Part shown: one piece after another, positions 9,590-19,489 of the stretch
Position numbering within the stretch: the first letter of the stretch is position 1
How the letters are laid out: each line of letters begins with the position of its first letter
Origin: Actinotalea lenta
Lineage (GTDB): Bacteria; Actinomycetota; Actinomycetes; Actinomycetales; Cellulomonadaceae
Direction of reading: 5' to 3'
Assembly (NCBI RefSeq): GCF_030586465.1
Contig: NZ_JAUQYP010000001.1
Location: 971,400 to 1,035,399 of the forward strand
Length of the DNA: 64,000 bases
The notes under the pieces: generated by a model
Told to the model about the DNA's origin: nothing
Seen by the model: only the letters and a program-made list of their open reading frames with translations
Databases searched by the model: none
Position numbers and translations under genes: made by a program

Positions 9590-11194
9590 ATGATCACCGA
9601 CGACCGTTCAGCGCAAGCACGGGCCGACCTGGCTGCCGGCCGCGCGGCGCTCGGAATCGAGCTGGGCTCGACCCGGATCAAGGCGGTGCTCGTCGCCCCC
9701 GACGGGACCCCGCTGGCCAGCGGGAGCCACGACTGGGAGAACCAGTTCGTCGAGCGGATGTGGACCTACTCGCTGGATGCGGTCTGGTCCGGCCTGCAGG
9801 CCTGTGTCGGGGCGCTGCAGGCCGACGTCGAACGGCAGTACGGCGCGCCGTTGACCGAGCTCTCCGGCCTCGGGGTGTCCGCGATGATGCACGGCTACCT
9901 GGCGTTCGACGCCGACGGCGAGCTGCTCGTGCCGTTCCGGACCTGGCGCAACACGACGACGGGCCCCGCAGCGGCCGAGCTGAGCGCGCTGTTCGGCCAC
10001 AACATCCCGCTGCGCTGGTCGGTCGCGCACTTCTACCAGGCGATCCTGGACGACGAGCCGCACGTGCCGCAGGTGGCGATGCTGACGACGCTGGCGGGGT
10101 ACGTGCACTGGCGGCTGACCGGCCGCAGCGTGCTGGGCGTGGGCGACGCGTCCGGCATGTTCCCCGTGGACCCCGCGACCCGCGGCTACGACGCCCGGAT
10201 GCTCGCCCAGTTCGACGAGCTGGTCGGACAGCGTCGGCCCGGCCTGCACCTGGCCGAGCTGCTCCCCGACGTGCTCGTGGCCGGCCAGGAGGCCGGGCGC
10301 CTCACCGAGGAGGGGGCGGCGCTGCTGGATCCGACGGGATCGCTGCGAGCCGGCGCCCCGCTGTGCCCGCCGGAGGGCGACGCGGGCACCGGGATGGTCG
10401 CGACGAACGCCGTGGCGCCCCGCACCGGCAACGTCAGCGTCGGCACGTCGATCTTCGCGATGGTCGTGCTCGAGCACCCCCTGGAACGGGTGCACCATGA
10501 GCTCGACGTGGTCACCACGCCCGCCGGGGACCTGGTCGCGATGGTGCACTGCAACAACGGTGCGAGCGAGCTGGGTGCGTGGGCCGAGGTGTTCGGGCGG
10601 TTCGCCGCGGCGCTCGGTCACCCCACCGAGCCGGACGCCGTGTTCGGTGCCCTGCTGGGGGAGGCGCTCGAGGGCGAGGCGGACGGCGGCGGCCTGGTCG
10701 CGTACAACTACTTGTCCGGGGAGCCGATCACCGGCCTGGACGAAGGTCGCCCGCTCGTGGTGCGCACGCCCGACAGCCGGCTGACGCTCGCCAACTTCGT
10801 CCGCACCCAGGTCTACGCCGCGTTCGGCACCCTGAGCCTCGGCATGCGCGTGCTCGCCGGGGAGGGTGTCGCGCTGGACACCCTGTTCGCGCACGGCGGC
10901 ATGTTCCGGACCGCGGGCGTGGCCCAGCGCCTGCTGGCCGCCGCGGTGGGCGCGCCCGTCGCGGTCGCCCGCACGGCGAGCGAGGGCGGTCCGTGGGGGA
11001 TGGCCGTGCTCGCGGCCTACCTGGACGCAGCCGGCGAGCTGGACCTGCCGACCTTCCTGAGCACCCGGGTGTTCGGTTCGGCCGAGGTCGACGTCGTCGA
11101 GCCCGACCCGGGCGACGTCGCCGGCTACGCGACGTTCCTCGAGCGCTACACCGCCGGTCTCGCGGCCGAGCGCGCGGCCACCGAGGCGCTGTAG
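9590..11194 (+). CDS. araB: L-ribulokinase (FGGY carbohydrate kinase)
   Basis: 534 residues. It phosphorylates L-ribulose to L-ribulose 5-phosphate, step two of arabinose use. The FGGY N-terminal domain begins with the phosphate loop LGIELGSTRIKAVL; the C-terminal domain contains GNVSVGTSIFA and the ATP-binding LFAHGGMF stretch with ASEGGPWGMA. GGGGAG lies 6 bases ahead of the ATG at 9590; the frame is open further upstream but only into lacI. The sequence alone could be read as a xylulokinase relative, but araD and araA follow directly (63-base gap, then an overlap), which fixes the role. Confidence 0.92.
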   Translation: MITDDRSAQARADLAAGRAALGIELGSTRIKAVLVAPDGTPLASGSHDWENQFVERMWTYSLDAVWSGLQACVGALQADVERQYGAPLTELSGLGVSAMMHGYLAFDADGELLVPFRTWRNTTTGPAAAELSALFGHNIPLRWSVAHFYQAILDDEPHVPQVAMLTTLAGYVHWRLTGRSVLGVGDASGMFPVDPATRGYDARMLAQFDELVGQRRPGLHLAELLPDVLVAGQEAGRLTEEGAALLDPTGSLRAGAPLCPPEGDAGTGMVATNAVAPRTGNVSVGTSIFAMVVLEHPLERVHHELDVVTTPAGDLVAMVHCNNGASELGAWAEVFGRFAAALGHPTEPDAVFGALLGEALEGEADGGGLVAYNYLSGEPITGLDEGRPLVVRTPDSRLTLANFVRTQVYAAFGTLSLGMRVLAGEGVALDTLFAHGGMFRTAGVAQRLLAAAVGAPVAVARTASEGGPWGMAVLAAYLDAAGELDLPTFLSTRVFGSAEVDVVEPDPGDVAGYATFLERYTAGLAAERAATEAL

Positions 11195-11257
11195 GGCGCG
11201 GACGCACGGCCCTGGCGCAGCGGGACGCCGGGACGTCCCACCGAGACGAGGAGAACG

Positions 11258-11980
11258 ATGACCGAGCCCACCGGCCTGGCCGGGTACCCGACGCAGGTGC
11301 GTGAAGAGGTCGAGCACCTCCGACGCGTGGTCTGCGACCTGCACGCCGAGCTGCCCCGCTGGGGGCTGGTGGTCTGGACCGCCGGCAACGTGTCCCAGCG
11401 GCTGCGCTCGGCTGACCTGCTGGTCATCAAGCCGTCCGGGGTGTCCTACGACGAGCTGACGCCCGAGTCGATGGTGGTCTGCGACCTCGACGGGAACCTC
11501 GTCGAGGGCACCCGGTCGCCCTCCTCGGACACCGCGGCGCACGCCTACGTCTACCGGCACATGCCGGAGGTGTACGGGGTGGTGCACACCCACTCGACGT
11601 ACGCCACCGCGTGGGCGGCGCGCGGCGAGCCCGTGCCGTGCGTCCTGACGATGATGGGTGACGAGTTCGGCGGCGACATCCCGATCGGCCCGTTCGCGCT
11701 CATCGGCGACGACTCGATCGGCCGCGGCATCGTCGAGACGCTGCGTGGGTCGCGCAGCCCTGCGGTGCTCATGCAGAACCACGGCCCGTTCACGATCGGC
11801 AAGGACGGCAAGGCCGCCGTCAAGACCGCGGCGATGGTCGAGGAGGTCGCACGGACCGTGCACATCGCGCGGCAGCTCGGCGAACCGATCCCGATCGCCC
11901 AGCACCACATCGACTCGCTCTACGCGCGCTACCAGAACGTCTACGGACAGCACGACACCCCGGAGGAGAACCCAGCATGA
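11258..11980 (+). CDS. araD: L-ribulose-5-phosphate 4-epimerase
   Basis: 240 residues, a class II aldolase fold enzyme. It converts L-ribulose 5-phosphate to D-xylulose 5-phosphate, linking arabinose to the pentose phosphate pathway. The zinc ligands are visible in [12 protein letters not shown], with the conserved QNHGPFTIG loop and a further histidine pair near QHHID at the C-terminus. The start ATG at 11258 is preceded by GAGGAGAA. The stop overlaps the araA ATG by four bases, so the two are translationally coupled. Confidence 0.96.
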   Translation: MTEPTGLAGYPTQVREEVEHLRRVVCDLHAELPRWGLVVWTAGNVSQRLRSADLLVIKPSGVSYDELTPESMVVCDLDGNLVEGTRSPSSDTAAHAYVYRHMPEVYGVVHTHSTYATAWAARGEPVPCVLTMMGDEFGGDIPIGPFALIGDDSIGRGIVETLRGSRSPAVLMQNHGPFTIGKDGKAAVKTAAMVEEVARTVHIARQLGEPIPIAQHHIDSLYARYQNVYGQHDTPEENPA

Positions 11981-13485
11981 GCAAGCCCTACGCCGACCGC
12001 GAGGTCTGGTTCCTCACCGGGTCCCAGGACCTCTATGGCGAGGAGACCCTGCGTCAGGTCGCGGCGCAGTCCCAGGAGGTCGCCCGGCTCCTCGACGCGT
12101 CGCCCGACGTGCCGGCGCCGATCGTCTGGAAGCCGGTGCTCAAGGACCCTGCGTCCATCCGGCGGGCCATGATCGACGCGAGCTCGGACGACCGCGTCAT
12201 CGGCGTCGTCACGTGGATGCACACCTTCAGCCCGTCGAAGATGTGGATCCACGGGCTCGACGCGCTGACCAAGCCGCTGCTGCACCTGCACACCCAGGCG
12301 AACGTCGAGCTGCCCTGGTCGACCATCGACTTCGACTTCATGAACCTCAACCAGGCGGCTCACGGTGACCGTGAGCACGGCTACATCCAGTCCCGGATGG
12401 GGGTGCCGCGCACCACCGTCGCCGGCCACGTGTCCAACCCGGCGGTCGCCGCGCGGGTGGGCACCTGGGTGCGCGCGGCGGCGGGTGTGGCCGCGACGCG
12501 GGACATGCGGGTCGTGCGGTTCGGCGACAACATGCGCTACGTCGCCGTGACCGAGGGTGACAAGACCGAGGCCGAGATCCGGCTGGGGGTCTCGGTCAAC
12601 ACGTGGGGCGTCAACGAGCTCGCCGACGCGGTCGCGGCCGTCGACCCGTCCGCCGTCGACGCGCTGGTCGCCGAGTACGAGGACCTGTACGACGTGGTTC
12701 CCGAGCTGCGTCGGGGCGGCGAGCGGCACGCGTCGCTGCGCTACGCCGCATCGCAGGAGATCGCGCTCGAGCAGTTCCTCGTCGAGCGCGGCGCGACGGC
12801 GTTCACCGACACCTTCGAGGACCTCGGTGCGCTGCGCCAGCTTCCCGGGATCGCTGCGCAGCGCCTCATGTCCAAGGGCTACGGGTTCGGCGCCGAGGGC
12901 GACTGGAAGACGGCCGTCCTGGTGCGGGCCGCGAAGGTGATGGGCGCCGGCCTGCCGGGCGGAGCGAGCCTCATGGAGGACTACACCTACGACCTGACGC
13001 CCGGCAACGAGCTCATCCTCGGCGCGCACATGCTGGAGATCTGCCCGTCCCTGACCACCAAGCGCCCGAGCGTCGAGATCCACCCGCTCGGCATCGGGGG
13101 CAAGGAGGACCCGGTCCGGATGGTGTTCGACACCGACCCCGGGGTCGGTGTGGTCGTGGCGCTGTCCGACATGCGCGAGCGGTTCCGGCTCACCGCCAAC
13201 GTGGTCGACATCATCGCGCCGCCCGAGCCGCTGCCGCACCTGCCGGTCGCGCGGGCCGTGTGGCGGCCCCGCCCGGACTTCACCACGTCCGCCGAGGCGT
13301 GGCTCACCGCCGGTGCGGCGCACCACACGGTGATGTCCACCGGCGCGGGCGTCGACGCGTTCGAGATCTTCGCCGACCTCACCCGCACGGAGCTGCTGGT
13401 GATCGACGAGCACACCACGCGCCGGGGCTTCGCCGACCAGGTGCGGTGGAACCAGGCGTACTACCGGCTGGCCCAGGGCTTGTGA
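11977..13485 (+). CDS. araA: L-arabinose isomerase
   Basis: 502 residues, full length for the family. It converts L-arabinose to L-ribulose, the first step of the pathway, with Mn2+. Family features include [13 protein letters not shown] at the start, the [12 protein letters not shown] segment, [13 protein letters not shown] with its catalytic glutamates and [11 protein letters not shown] with a metal-binding histidine. GGAGGAGAA lies 7 bases before the ATG. It is the last gene of araBDA, and a stem-loop follows 4 bases after the stop. Confidence 0.98.
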   Translation: MSKPYADREVWFLTGSQDLYGEETLRQVAAQSQEVARLLDASPDVPAPIVWKPVLKDPASIRRAMIDASSDDRVIGVVTWMHTFSPSKMWIHGLDALTKPLLHLHTQANVELPWSTIDFDFMNLNQAAHGDREHGYIQSRMGVPRTTVAGHVSNPAVAARVGTWVRAAAGVAATRDMRVVRFGDNMRYVAVTEGDKTEAEIRLGVSVNTWGVNELADAVAAVDPSAVDALVAEYEDLYDVVPELRRGGERHASLRYAASQEIALEQFLVERGATAFTDTFEDLGALRQLPGIAAQRLMSKGYGFGAEGDWKTAVLVRAAKVMGAGLPGGASLMEDYTYDLTPGNELILGAHMLEICPSLTTKRPSVEIHPLGIGGKEDPVRMVFDTDPGVGVVVALSDMRERFRLTANVVDIIAPPEPLPHLPVARAVWRPRPDFTTSAEAWLTAGAAHHTVMSTGAGVDAFEIFADLTRTELLVIDEHTTRRGFADQVRWNQAYYRLAQGL

Positions 13486-13489
13486 CCGG

Positions 13490-13520
13490 GGTGTGGCCGG
13501 CCCTCAGGGTCGGCCACACC
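13490..13520 (+). terminator. Stem-loop terminator after araBDA
   Basis: Perfect 10-base arms GGTGTGGCCG (13490-13499) and CGGCCACACC (13511-13520). The 11-base loop contains CCCT and AGGG, which could add four inner pairs. It starts 4 bases after the araA stop. Confidence 0.75.
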
Positions 13521-13567
13521 GGGCCCCGAGGACGTCCACGGCGTCTTCCCTTGTCCCGCCCATCTTT

Positions 13568-13595
13568 CGCTCACTTTCGGTGTGAGCGCGAACAT
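13568..13595 (+). promoter_or_regulatory. Second LacI-type operator, before the DeoR regulator and sugar importer
   Basis: GTGTGAGCGCGAACAT (13580-13595) matches the araB operator ATGTGAGCGTTAACAT at 13 of 16 bases, including the TGTGAGCG block and the terminal AACAT. A CGCTCAC half-site (13568-13574) lies in inverted orientation just upstream, giving a second GTGAGCG pair. This suggests that one LacI repressor controls both araBDA and the importer unit. Confidence 0.65.
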
Positions 13596-13782
13596 CCGAC
13601 GACTACGGTTCAGGCATCCGGAGTGGCACATGTCAGTCGAGCGCGCGTTCGTGCAGGTGGGAGACCCATCTGGGACTTCCGCCCCGCGTGCGATGCGTCG
13701 TGATGAACCCGTTACGGTTTCGCAATCAAAAGTAGCGTTCAAGAAGTTGACCGAGCCGCTCCTCGGCCACGAGAGTGTGCGT

Positions 13783-14586
13783 GTGCTCAACGAGGAGATC
13801 GAGACGCTGCCGGTCACGGTGCGGCGCGAACGCATGTTCGCGAGCATCGCCGAGCGGCAGTTCGTCCGGGTCACGGACCTCGCGCACGAGTTCGGTATCA
13901 GCGGTGTCACGGTGCGTGCGGACCTGAGTGCCCTCGAACGCAGCCACGGGGTGCGGCGCGTGCGCGGCGGCGTGATCGCCCCGTCCACCGCGGTCGTCCC
14001 GGAGCGCTCGTTCGAGGAGGCCCTCGGCGAGTTCGCGGACGAGAAGGCCGCCATCGGCGCGTACGCGGCGGGACTGGTCACGTCGGGCATGAGCGTCCTG
14101 CTCGACGTCGGCACCACGACCGCGGCCGTCGCGAGGGCGCTCGTGGCCCGCACGGACCTGGACGACGTCACGGTGATCACCAACGGGCTGTCGGTCGCGC
14201 TCGAGCTCGAGGAGGCGCTCGGGCGCATCCAGGTGATCGTGACGGGCGGCACGTTGCGCCGGCTCCAGCACTCGTTGGTCGACCCGATGGCCGGCGTCCT
14301 GCTCGACCGGCTGCGCGCCGACCTCGCGATCCTGGGCTGCAACGGGGTGGACGAGGAGCATGGCGTGACCAACCTCAACCTGCCCGAGGCCGACGTCAAG
14401 CGCCGCATGGTCGCGGCCGCCGAGCGCACCGTCGTCGTTGCGGACGGGTCGAAGCTCGGCCAGGTCCACCTCGGCCGCTACGCCGCGCTGGAGGACGTCG
14501 CCCTCCTGGTGACCGGCAGCTCGGCGCCTGCGAGCGAGCTCATGGCGCTACGGCGGGCAGGGCTGGAGGTCGTCCAGGCGACGTGA
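13783..14586 (+). CDS. DeoR/GlpR-family transcriptional regulator
   Basis: 267 residues with the chosen start. The N-terminal helix-turn-helix is FVRVTDLAHEFGISGVTVRADL; the C-terminal DeoRC sensor domain has LDVGTTTAAVA, VITNGLSVALE, VTGGTLRR and VVADGSKLG, which bind phosphorylated sugars. The start is uncertain. The frame is open to 13582 and an ATG at 13630 has GGAG ahead of it, but codons from 13660 to 13735 have third positions far poorer in G/C than the gene, so they look non-coding. GTG at 13783 has GAGAG 7 bases upstream; GTG at 13777 is possible. A weak promoter may sit at 13712-13738. It precedes chvE-mmsA-mmsB and probably regulates it together with the LacI protein. Confidence 0.85.
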   Translation: MLNEEIETLPVTVRRERMFASIAERQFVRVTDLAHEFGISGVTVRADLSALERSHGVRRVRGGVIAPSTAVVPERSFEEALGEFADEKAAIGAYAAGLVTSGMSVLLDVGTTTAAVARALVARTDLDDVTVITNGLSVALELEEALGRIQVIVTGGTLRRLQHSLVDPMAGVLLDRLRADLAILGCNGVDEEHGVTNLNLPEADVKRRMVAAAERTVVVADGSKLGQVHLGRYAALEDVALLVTGSSAPASELMALRRAGLEVVQAT

Positions 14587-14687
14587 ACGAAGCTTCCTGG
14601 CCGGTCCGCAAGGTCAGGAAACCAGGTCGGCCCACCCGGGCCCGGCCGCCCATCGACATCGATGAGCAGCATCTCGAGGAGGAGAGC

Positions 14688-15866
14688 ATGAAGCTGAAGA
14701 AGTTCGTCGCAGTTGCGGCGGGCCTGACCATGGCGATGAGCCTCGCCGCATGTGGTGGTGGCGGCGCCGGGAGCACCGACACGTCGAGCAGCGCGGACAC
14801 CAGCGCCTCGAGCAGCGGTGGGAGCGACAGCGCGGGTGGCCTGATCGGGGTCGCGATGCCGACCCAGACCTCGTCGCGGTGGATCGCCGACGGGAACGCG
14901 GTGAAGAAGGGCCTGGAGGACCTGGGCTACACCGTCGACCTGGAGTACGCGAACGACGACATCCCGACCCAGCAGCAGCAGGTCGACCAGATGATCACCA
15001 AGGGCGCCAAGGCCCTGATCATCGCGGCGATCGACGGCACCACGCTGACGGGCCAGCTGCAGACGGCTGCCGACAAGGGCATCCCGATCATCAGCTACGA
15101 CCGCCTGATCCGGAACAGCGAGAACGTCGACTTCTACGTCACGTTCGACAACTACAAGGTCGGCGTGCAGCAGGCGACCTCGCTCCTGGTGGGTCTCGGC
15201 ATCCTCAACAAGGACGGCTCGAAGGGCTCGGCGAAGGGTCCGTTCAACATCGAGCTGTTCGCCGGTTCGCTGGACGACAACAACGCCTACTTCTTCTTCA
15301 ACGGCGCGATGGACACCCTCAAGCCGTACCTCGACGACGGCACGCTCGTCGTGAAGTCGGGCCAGACCGACATCAAGCAGGTCAACATCCTGCGCTGGCA
15401 GCAGGAGACCGCGCAGAAGCGCATGGAGGACCTGCTGACGTCGACCTACAACGACGGCTCCAAGGTCCAGGGCGTGCTGTCCCCGTACGACGGCCTGTCC
15501 CGCGGCATCATCCAGGCGCTCATGAACGCCGGCTACCCGAAGACCATCTCGGACGGCTTCCCGATCGTCACCGGTCAGGACGCTGAGATCGAGTCGGTCA
15601 AGCTGATCGCCGATGACGTCCAGTTCTCGACGATCTTCAAGGACACCCGCCTGCTGGCCAACGAGGCCGTCAAGGTCGCCCAGGCCTACCTCGAGGGCAA
15701 GACGCCCGAGGCGAACGACACCAAGACGTACGACAACGGCAAGAAGGTCGTCCCGTCGTACCTGCTCGAGTCCGTGATCATCTACAAGGACAACATCCAG
15801 AAGGAGCTCGTCGACTCCGGCTACTGGACCGCCGACGAGGTGGCTTCCGGCGTCGCGAAGGGCTGA
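14688..15866 (+). CDS. chvE: Sugar ABC transporter substrate-binding lipoprotein (ChvE type)
   Basis: 392 residues. A lipoprotein signal ends in LAAC with the lipidated cysteine at residue 22, then a Gly/Ser/Thr linker to about residue 50. The mature part is a type I periplasmic-binding-protein fold resembling ChvE/multiple-monosaccharide binding proteins (IGVAMPTQTSSRW at its start, QQQQVDQMITKGAKALIIAAID, VTGQDAE). GAGGAGGAG lies a few bases before the ATG, a very strong ribosome site. It captures a monosaccharide at the membrane for MmsA-MmsB. The arabinose genes next door and the shared operator suggest L-arabinose or a related pentose, but this family is broad. Confidence 0.92.
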   Translation: MKLKKFVAVAAGLTMAMSLAACGGGGAGSTDTSSSADTSASSSGGSDSAGGLIGVAMPTQTSSRWIADGNAVKKGLEDLGYTVDLEYANDDIPTQQQQVDQMITKGAKALIIAAIDGTTLTGQLQTAADKGIPIISYDRLIRNSENVDFYVTFDNYKVGVQQATSLLVGLGILNKDGSKGSAKGPFNIELFAGSLDDNNAYFFFNGAMDTLKPYLDDGTLVVKSGQTDIKQVNILRWQQETAQKRMEDLLTSTYNDGSKVQGVLSPYDGLSRGIIQALMNAGYPKTISDGFPIVTGQDAEIESVKLIADDVQFSTIFKDTRLLANEAVKVAQAYLEGKTPEANDTKTYDNGKKVVPSYLLESVIIYKDNIQKELVDSGYWTADEVASGVAKG

Positions 15867-15900
15867 CGTTGTCCCACCGGCCCCAGGTCGGTTGAGCCGG

Positions 15901-15935
15901 GCGCCGGTCCGGGAGCGTGTCTCCCGGGCCGGTGT
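15901..15935 (+). repeat. Intercistronic stem-loop between binding protein and ATPase genes
   Basis: GGTCCGGGAG (15906-15915) pairs with CTCCCGGGCC (15921-15930) around a 5-base loop, with one T-G pair, and the stem extends outwards with further pairs to 15901/15935. It sits 35 bases after the binding-protein stop. Such hairpins commonly protect the upstream message and reduce read-through, so more binding protein than ATPase is made. Confidence 0.68.
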
Positions 15936-15973
15936 CCGGCCGCCGGGCGGCTCTCACGAGAGGCGAAGAACCC

Positions 15974-17515
15974 ATGACAGACCACATCTTGGAGATGCGC
16001 GGCATCACCAAGACCTTCCCGGGCGTCAAGGCGCTCCAGGACGTCTCGCTCGAGGTCGAGCGCGGCGAGATCCACGCGATCTGCGGCGAGAACGGTGCCG
16101 GCAAGTCGACCCTGATGAAGGTGCTCTCCGGCGTCTACCCGTACGGCGACTACGAGGGCGACATCGTCTACGAGGGTGAGCACGCGAGGTTCCACTCGAT
16201 CAACGACTCCGAGGCCAAGGGCATCGTCATCATCCACCAGGAGCTTGCCCTGGTGCCCTACCTGTCGGTCTCGGAGAACATCTTCCTCGGCAACGAGCGC
16301 CGCGGCCGGACCGGCATGATCGACTGGAACCGGACGAACAGCGAGGCCGCGAAGCTCCTGGCCCGCGTCGGGCTGCACGAGAACCCCACGACGCCCGTCG
16401 GCCTGCTGGGTGTCGGCAAGCAGCAGCTCATCGAGATCGCGAAGGCGCTGAGCAAGGAGGTCAAGCTCCTCATCCTGGACGAGCCGACCGCCGCGCTCAA
16501 CGACATCGACTCCCAGCACCTGCTCGGGCTGCTGCGCCAGCTCAAGGAGCACGGCATCACCTCGATCATGATCTCGCACAAGCTCAACGAGATCGCGGAC
16601 ATCGCGGACCGCACCACGATCATCCGCGACGGCCGCACGATCGAGACCATCGACATGCGCGACCCGTCCTCGACGCAGGAGCGGATCATCAAGGGCATGG
16701 TCGGTCGCGACCTCGAGCACCGCTACCCCGAGCGGACCCCCGAGATCGGCGACGAGGTGCTCCGGGTCGAGGACTGGACGGTCCACCACCCGACGCAGAT
16801 CGGCCGCGTCGTCGTCGACAACGCCAGCTTCTCCGTGCGGTCCGGCGAGGTGGTCGGGATCGCCGGGCTGATGGGCGCGGGTCGCACCGAGCTCGCGATG
16901 AGCCTGTTCGGCCACTCCTACGGCCGGGACATCACCGGCCGGGTGTTCAAGTACGGCCAGGAGATCAAGACCAGGTCGGTCGCCGAGTGCATCCAGAACG
17001 GCATCGCATACGCGACCGAGGACCGCAAGACCTACGGCCTCAACCTCATCGAGGACGTCAAGCGGAACATCTCGGCCGCCGGTCTTCACCAGCTCGCCCG
17101 GCGCGGCTGGGTGAACGGCAACGAGGAGCTCAAGGTCGCCGAGGAGTACCGCGGCTCCCTCAACATCAAGACCCCCCACGTCCTGGTGCCGGCCGGCAAG
17201 CTGTCCGGCGGGAACCAGCAGAAGGTCGTCCTGTCCAAGTGGATCTACACCAACCCGGACGTCCTGATCCTCGACGAGCCGACCCGCGGCATCGACGTCG
17301 GGGCCAAGTACGAGATCTACACCATCATCAACCGGCTGGTCGCGGAGGGTAAGGCGGTCGTCGTCATCTCGTCCGAGCTGCCCGAGCTGCTCGGCATCTG
17401 CGACCGGATCTACACCCTGGCCTTCGGCCGGATCACCGGTGAGGTCCCCGTGGCCGAAGCGACCCAGGAGAAGCTCATGGAGCTCATGACCAAGGAGAAG
17501 GAGCAGGTGCGATGA
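15974..17515 (+). CDS. mmsA: Multiple-sugar ABC transporter ATP-binding protein (MmsA/GguA type)
   Basis: 513 residues, two fused nucleotide-binding domains as in RbsA/XylG. The first has Walker [10 protein letters not shown] and Walker [12 protein letters not shown]; the second has the usual degenerate loop GLMGAGRTE but a good signature LSGGNQQKV and Walker [15 protein letters not shown] at 15974 is preceded by GAGAGGCGAAGAA. The frame opens at 15917 but that stretch overlaps the stem-loop. The stop overlaps the permease ATG by four bases. It energises uptake of the sugar bound by ChvE. Confidence 0.95.
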   Translation: MTDHILEMRGITKTFPGVKALQDVSLEVERGEIHAICGENGAGKSTLMKVLSGVYPYGDYEGDIVYEGEHARFHSINDSEAKGIVIIHQELALVPYLSVSENIFLGNERRGRTGMIDWNRTNSEAAKLLARVGLHENPTTPVGLLGVGKQQLIEIAKALSKEVKLLILDEPTAALNDIDSQHLLGLLRQLKEHGITSIMISHKLNEIADIADRTTIIRDGRTIETIDMRDPSSTQERIIKGMVGRDLEHRYPERTPEIGDEVLRVEDWTVHHPTQIGRVVVDNASFSVRSGEVVGIAGLMGAGRTELAMSLFGHSYGRDITGRVFKYGQEIKTRSVAECIQNGIAYATEDRKTYGLNLIEDVKRNISAAGLHQLARRGWVNGNEELKVAEEYRGSLNIKTPHVLVPAGKLSGGNQQKVVLSKWIYTNPDVLILDEPTRGIDVGAKYEIYTIINRLVAEGKAVVVISSELPELLGICDRIYTLAFGRITGEVPVAEATQEKLMELMTKEKEQVR

Positions 17516-18693
17516 GCATCGTCGACTCCATCAAGGAGCTGTTCACCACCAACCTGCGGCAGTCCGGCATCTACATCGCGTTCGTCGCGATCATCGCGTT
17601 CTTCGCGTGGCGGACCGACTTCCTCTCGCTCGGGCCGCAGAACCTGACCAACCTGATCCTGCAGTACTCCTACATCCTCATCCTCGCGATCGGCATGGTG
17701 ATCGTCATCATCGCGGGGCACATCGACCTGTCCGTCGGGTCGGTCGTCGGCCTGGTCGGTGGTGTGAGCGCCGTCCTGGTGGTCCGCAACGGGATGCCGT
17801 GGTGGGTCGGGATCCTGGCCGGTCTCCTCGTGGGCGCCGCCGTCGGAGCCTGGCAAGGGTTCTGGGTGGCCTTCGTCGGAATCCCGGCCTTCATCGTGAC
17901 CCTGGCCGGCATGCTGCTGTTCCGCGGGCTGGCGGGCCTGGTGCTGAACAACATCTCGCTCGGCCCGTACGGCGAGCCCTTCACCCTGATCGCCCAGGGC
18001 TTCGAGAACGGCTTCCTCGGCGGCCATGGCTACGACGCGTTCACGCTCGTGGTGTTCGCGCTCGCCGTGGTCGCCTACGCGTGGAGCCAGTGGCGTGCCC
18101 GGCAGTCCCGGCTCGCCTACCAGCAGAGCGTCCAGCCGCTGCCGATGCTCGTGCTCCAGGTGGTCGTGGTCGGCGCCGTGGTGATGTGGTTCGCGTGGCG
18201 GCTGGCCAACGACCGCGGCCTGCCGTACGTGCTGGTCATCCTCGCGGTCCTGATCATCGCCTACACCATGGTGACGCAGCGCTCGGTCTTCGGGCGTCAC
18301 GTGTACGCCCTGGGCGGCAACCGGACCGCGGCGGCGCTGTCCGGCGTCAAGGTCAAGTGGATCAACTTCGGCGTGATGCTGAACATGGGCGTGCTCGCCG
18401 GGGTCGCCGGGCTGGTGTTCTCGGCCCGGTCGAACGCCGCCCAGCCTGGCGCCGGGAACATGTTCGAGCTCGACGCGATCGCGGCCTGCTTCATCGGTGG
18501 CGCCGCCGTGACCGGTGGCGTCGGCACCGTGCCGGGCGCCATGGTCGGTGGTCTGATCATGGCCGTGATGAGCAACGGCATGCAGCTGATGGGCATGGAG
18601 ACCTCGCCCCAGCAGGTGGTCAAGGGCCTGGTGCTGCTGCTCGCCGTCGCGTTCGACGTGTGGAACAAGCGCCGGTCGGGTGCCGTGCGCTGA
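17512..18693 (+). CDS. mmsB: Multiple-sugar ABC transporter permease (MmsB/GguB type)
   Basis: 393 residues, longer than RbsC-like permeases because of a loop of about 60 residues between membrane segments (about residues 155-215, with [15 protein letters not shown]), a mark of the GguB branch. About ten hydrophobic segments are visible. The family signature [17 protein letters not shown] lies near residue 65 and [12 protein letters not shown] near residue 265. It forms the channel of the importer and is translationally coupled to the ATPase gene (ATGA). A strong stem-loop follows. Confidence 0.95.
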   Translation: MSIVDSIKELFTTNLRQSGIYIAFVAIIAFFAWRTDFLSLGPQNLTNLILQYSYILILAIGMVIVIIAGHIDLSVGSVVGLVGGVSAVLVVRNGMPWWVGILAGLLVGAAVGAWQGFWVAFVGIPAFIVTLAGMLLFRGLAGLVLNNISLGPYGEPFTLIAQGFENGFLGGHGYDAFTLVVFALAVVAYAWSQWRARQSRLAYQQSVQPLPMLVLQVVVVGAVVMWFAWRLANDRGLPYVLVILAVLIIAYTMVTQRSVFGRHVYALGGNRTAAALSGVKVKWINFGVMLNMGVLAGVAGLVFSARSNAAQPGAGNMFELDAIAACFIGGAAVTGGVGTVPGAMVGGLIMAVMSNGMQLMGMETSPQQVVKGLVLLLAVAFDVWNKRRSGAVR

Positions 18694-18703
18694 CCTGCGG
18701 CTG

Positions 18704-18737
18704 ACGGCCCGGCCCCCTCCGGTGGGGGCCGGGCCGT
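18704..18737. terminator. Bidirectional terminator between mmsB and trkA
   Basis: Perfect 14-base arms: ACGGCCCGGCCCCC (18704-18717) and GGGGGCCGGGCCGT (18724-18737), with a 6-base loop. It lies between two convergent stops and can serve both strands. Confidence 0.85.
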
Positions 18738-18772
18738 TCCGCTGTTCCGGGCCACGGCGCCGCGTGCCGGCC

Positions 18773-19489
18773 TCAGGGCCGGGCGGCGAACCTCTCGAGC
18801 AGCTCGGGGTGGCCCGCCACGATGAGGATGTCGTCGGCCTGCACGCGGGTCTCCGGCGTGGCGTAGACGAACTCCTCGCCGGGGGACTTCACGCCCAGCA
18901 CGGTGACGCCGTAGCGCGTGCGGACCTTGGACTGCGCGAGGTCGAAGCCCTGGGTCTCGCGTGGGGGCCGCATCTTGACGATGGTGAAGTCGTCCTCGAC
19001 CTCGATGTAGTCGAGCAGCTTGCCGGACACCAGGTGTGCGACCCGGTTGCCCGCGTCGGCCTCGGGGAACACGACGTGGTGCGCACCGATCCGGGTGAGG
19101 ATCCGGGCGTGCTCCGGGGTGATGGCCTTGGCCCAGATCTGTGGCATCCCCAGGTCCACGAGGTTCCCCGTGATGAGCATGCTCGCCTCGAGCGAGGTGC
19201 CCACGCCCACCACCGCGGCCGCGAAGTCCTTGGCCGAGACCTGCTCGAGCGCCTCCGGGTTCGTCGCGTCCGCCTCCACCAACGGGAAGCGCCCGGAGAA
19301 GTGCTGGACGATCCCGGGGTTGCGCTCCACGGCGAGCACGTCGTGACCCAGGCGCTCCAGCGTGCCGGCCAGCGCCGAGCCGAACCGGCCCAGGCCGATC
19401 ACGAGGACGCCCGAACCGTCCCTGCCCTCCTTGCCCTCCCTCTGCGCCTGCCGGGCGGGAGCAGGGGCGGGGCGAGTGCTGTCAGCCAA
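18773..19489 (-). CDS. trkA: Trk/Ktr potassium uptake regulatory subunit TrkA
   Basis: 238 residues. An RCK_N Rossmann domain (VIGLGRFGSAL, then an acidic E at the end of the second strand in AVERNP) is followed by an RCK_C domain (about 150-238). It forms a cytosolic ring that gates TrkH in response to nucleotides; in other bacteria RCK_C binds c-di-AMP. The start is taken as TTG at 19489 because GAGGAGAGG lies 8 bases upstream; it overlaps the trkH stop by 8 bases. A GTG at 19534 would give a longer form without a good ribosome site. Order on the minus strand is trkH then trkA. Confidence 0.92.
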   Translation of the reverse strand: MADSTRPAPAPARQAQREGKEGRDGSGVLVIGLGRFGSALAGTLERLGHDVLAVERNPGIVQHFSGRFPLVEADATNPEALEQVSAKDFAAAVVGVGTSLEASMLITGNLVDLGMPQIWAKAITPEHARILTRIGAHHVVFPEADAGNRVAHLVSGKLLDYIEVEDDFTIVKMRPPRETQGFDLAQSKVRTRYGVTVLGVKSPGEEFVYATPETRVQADDILIVAGHPELLERFAARP

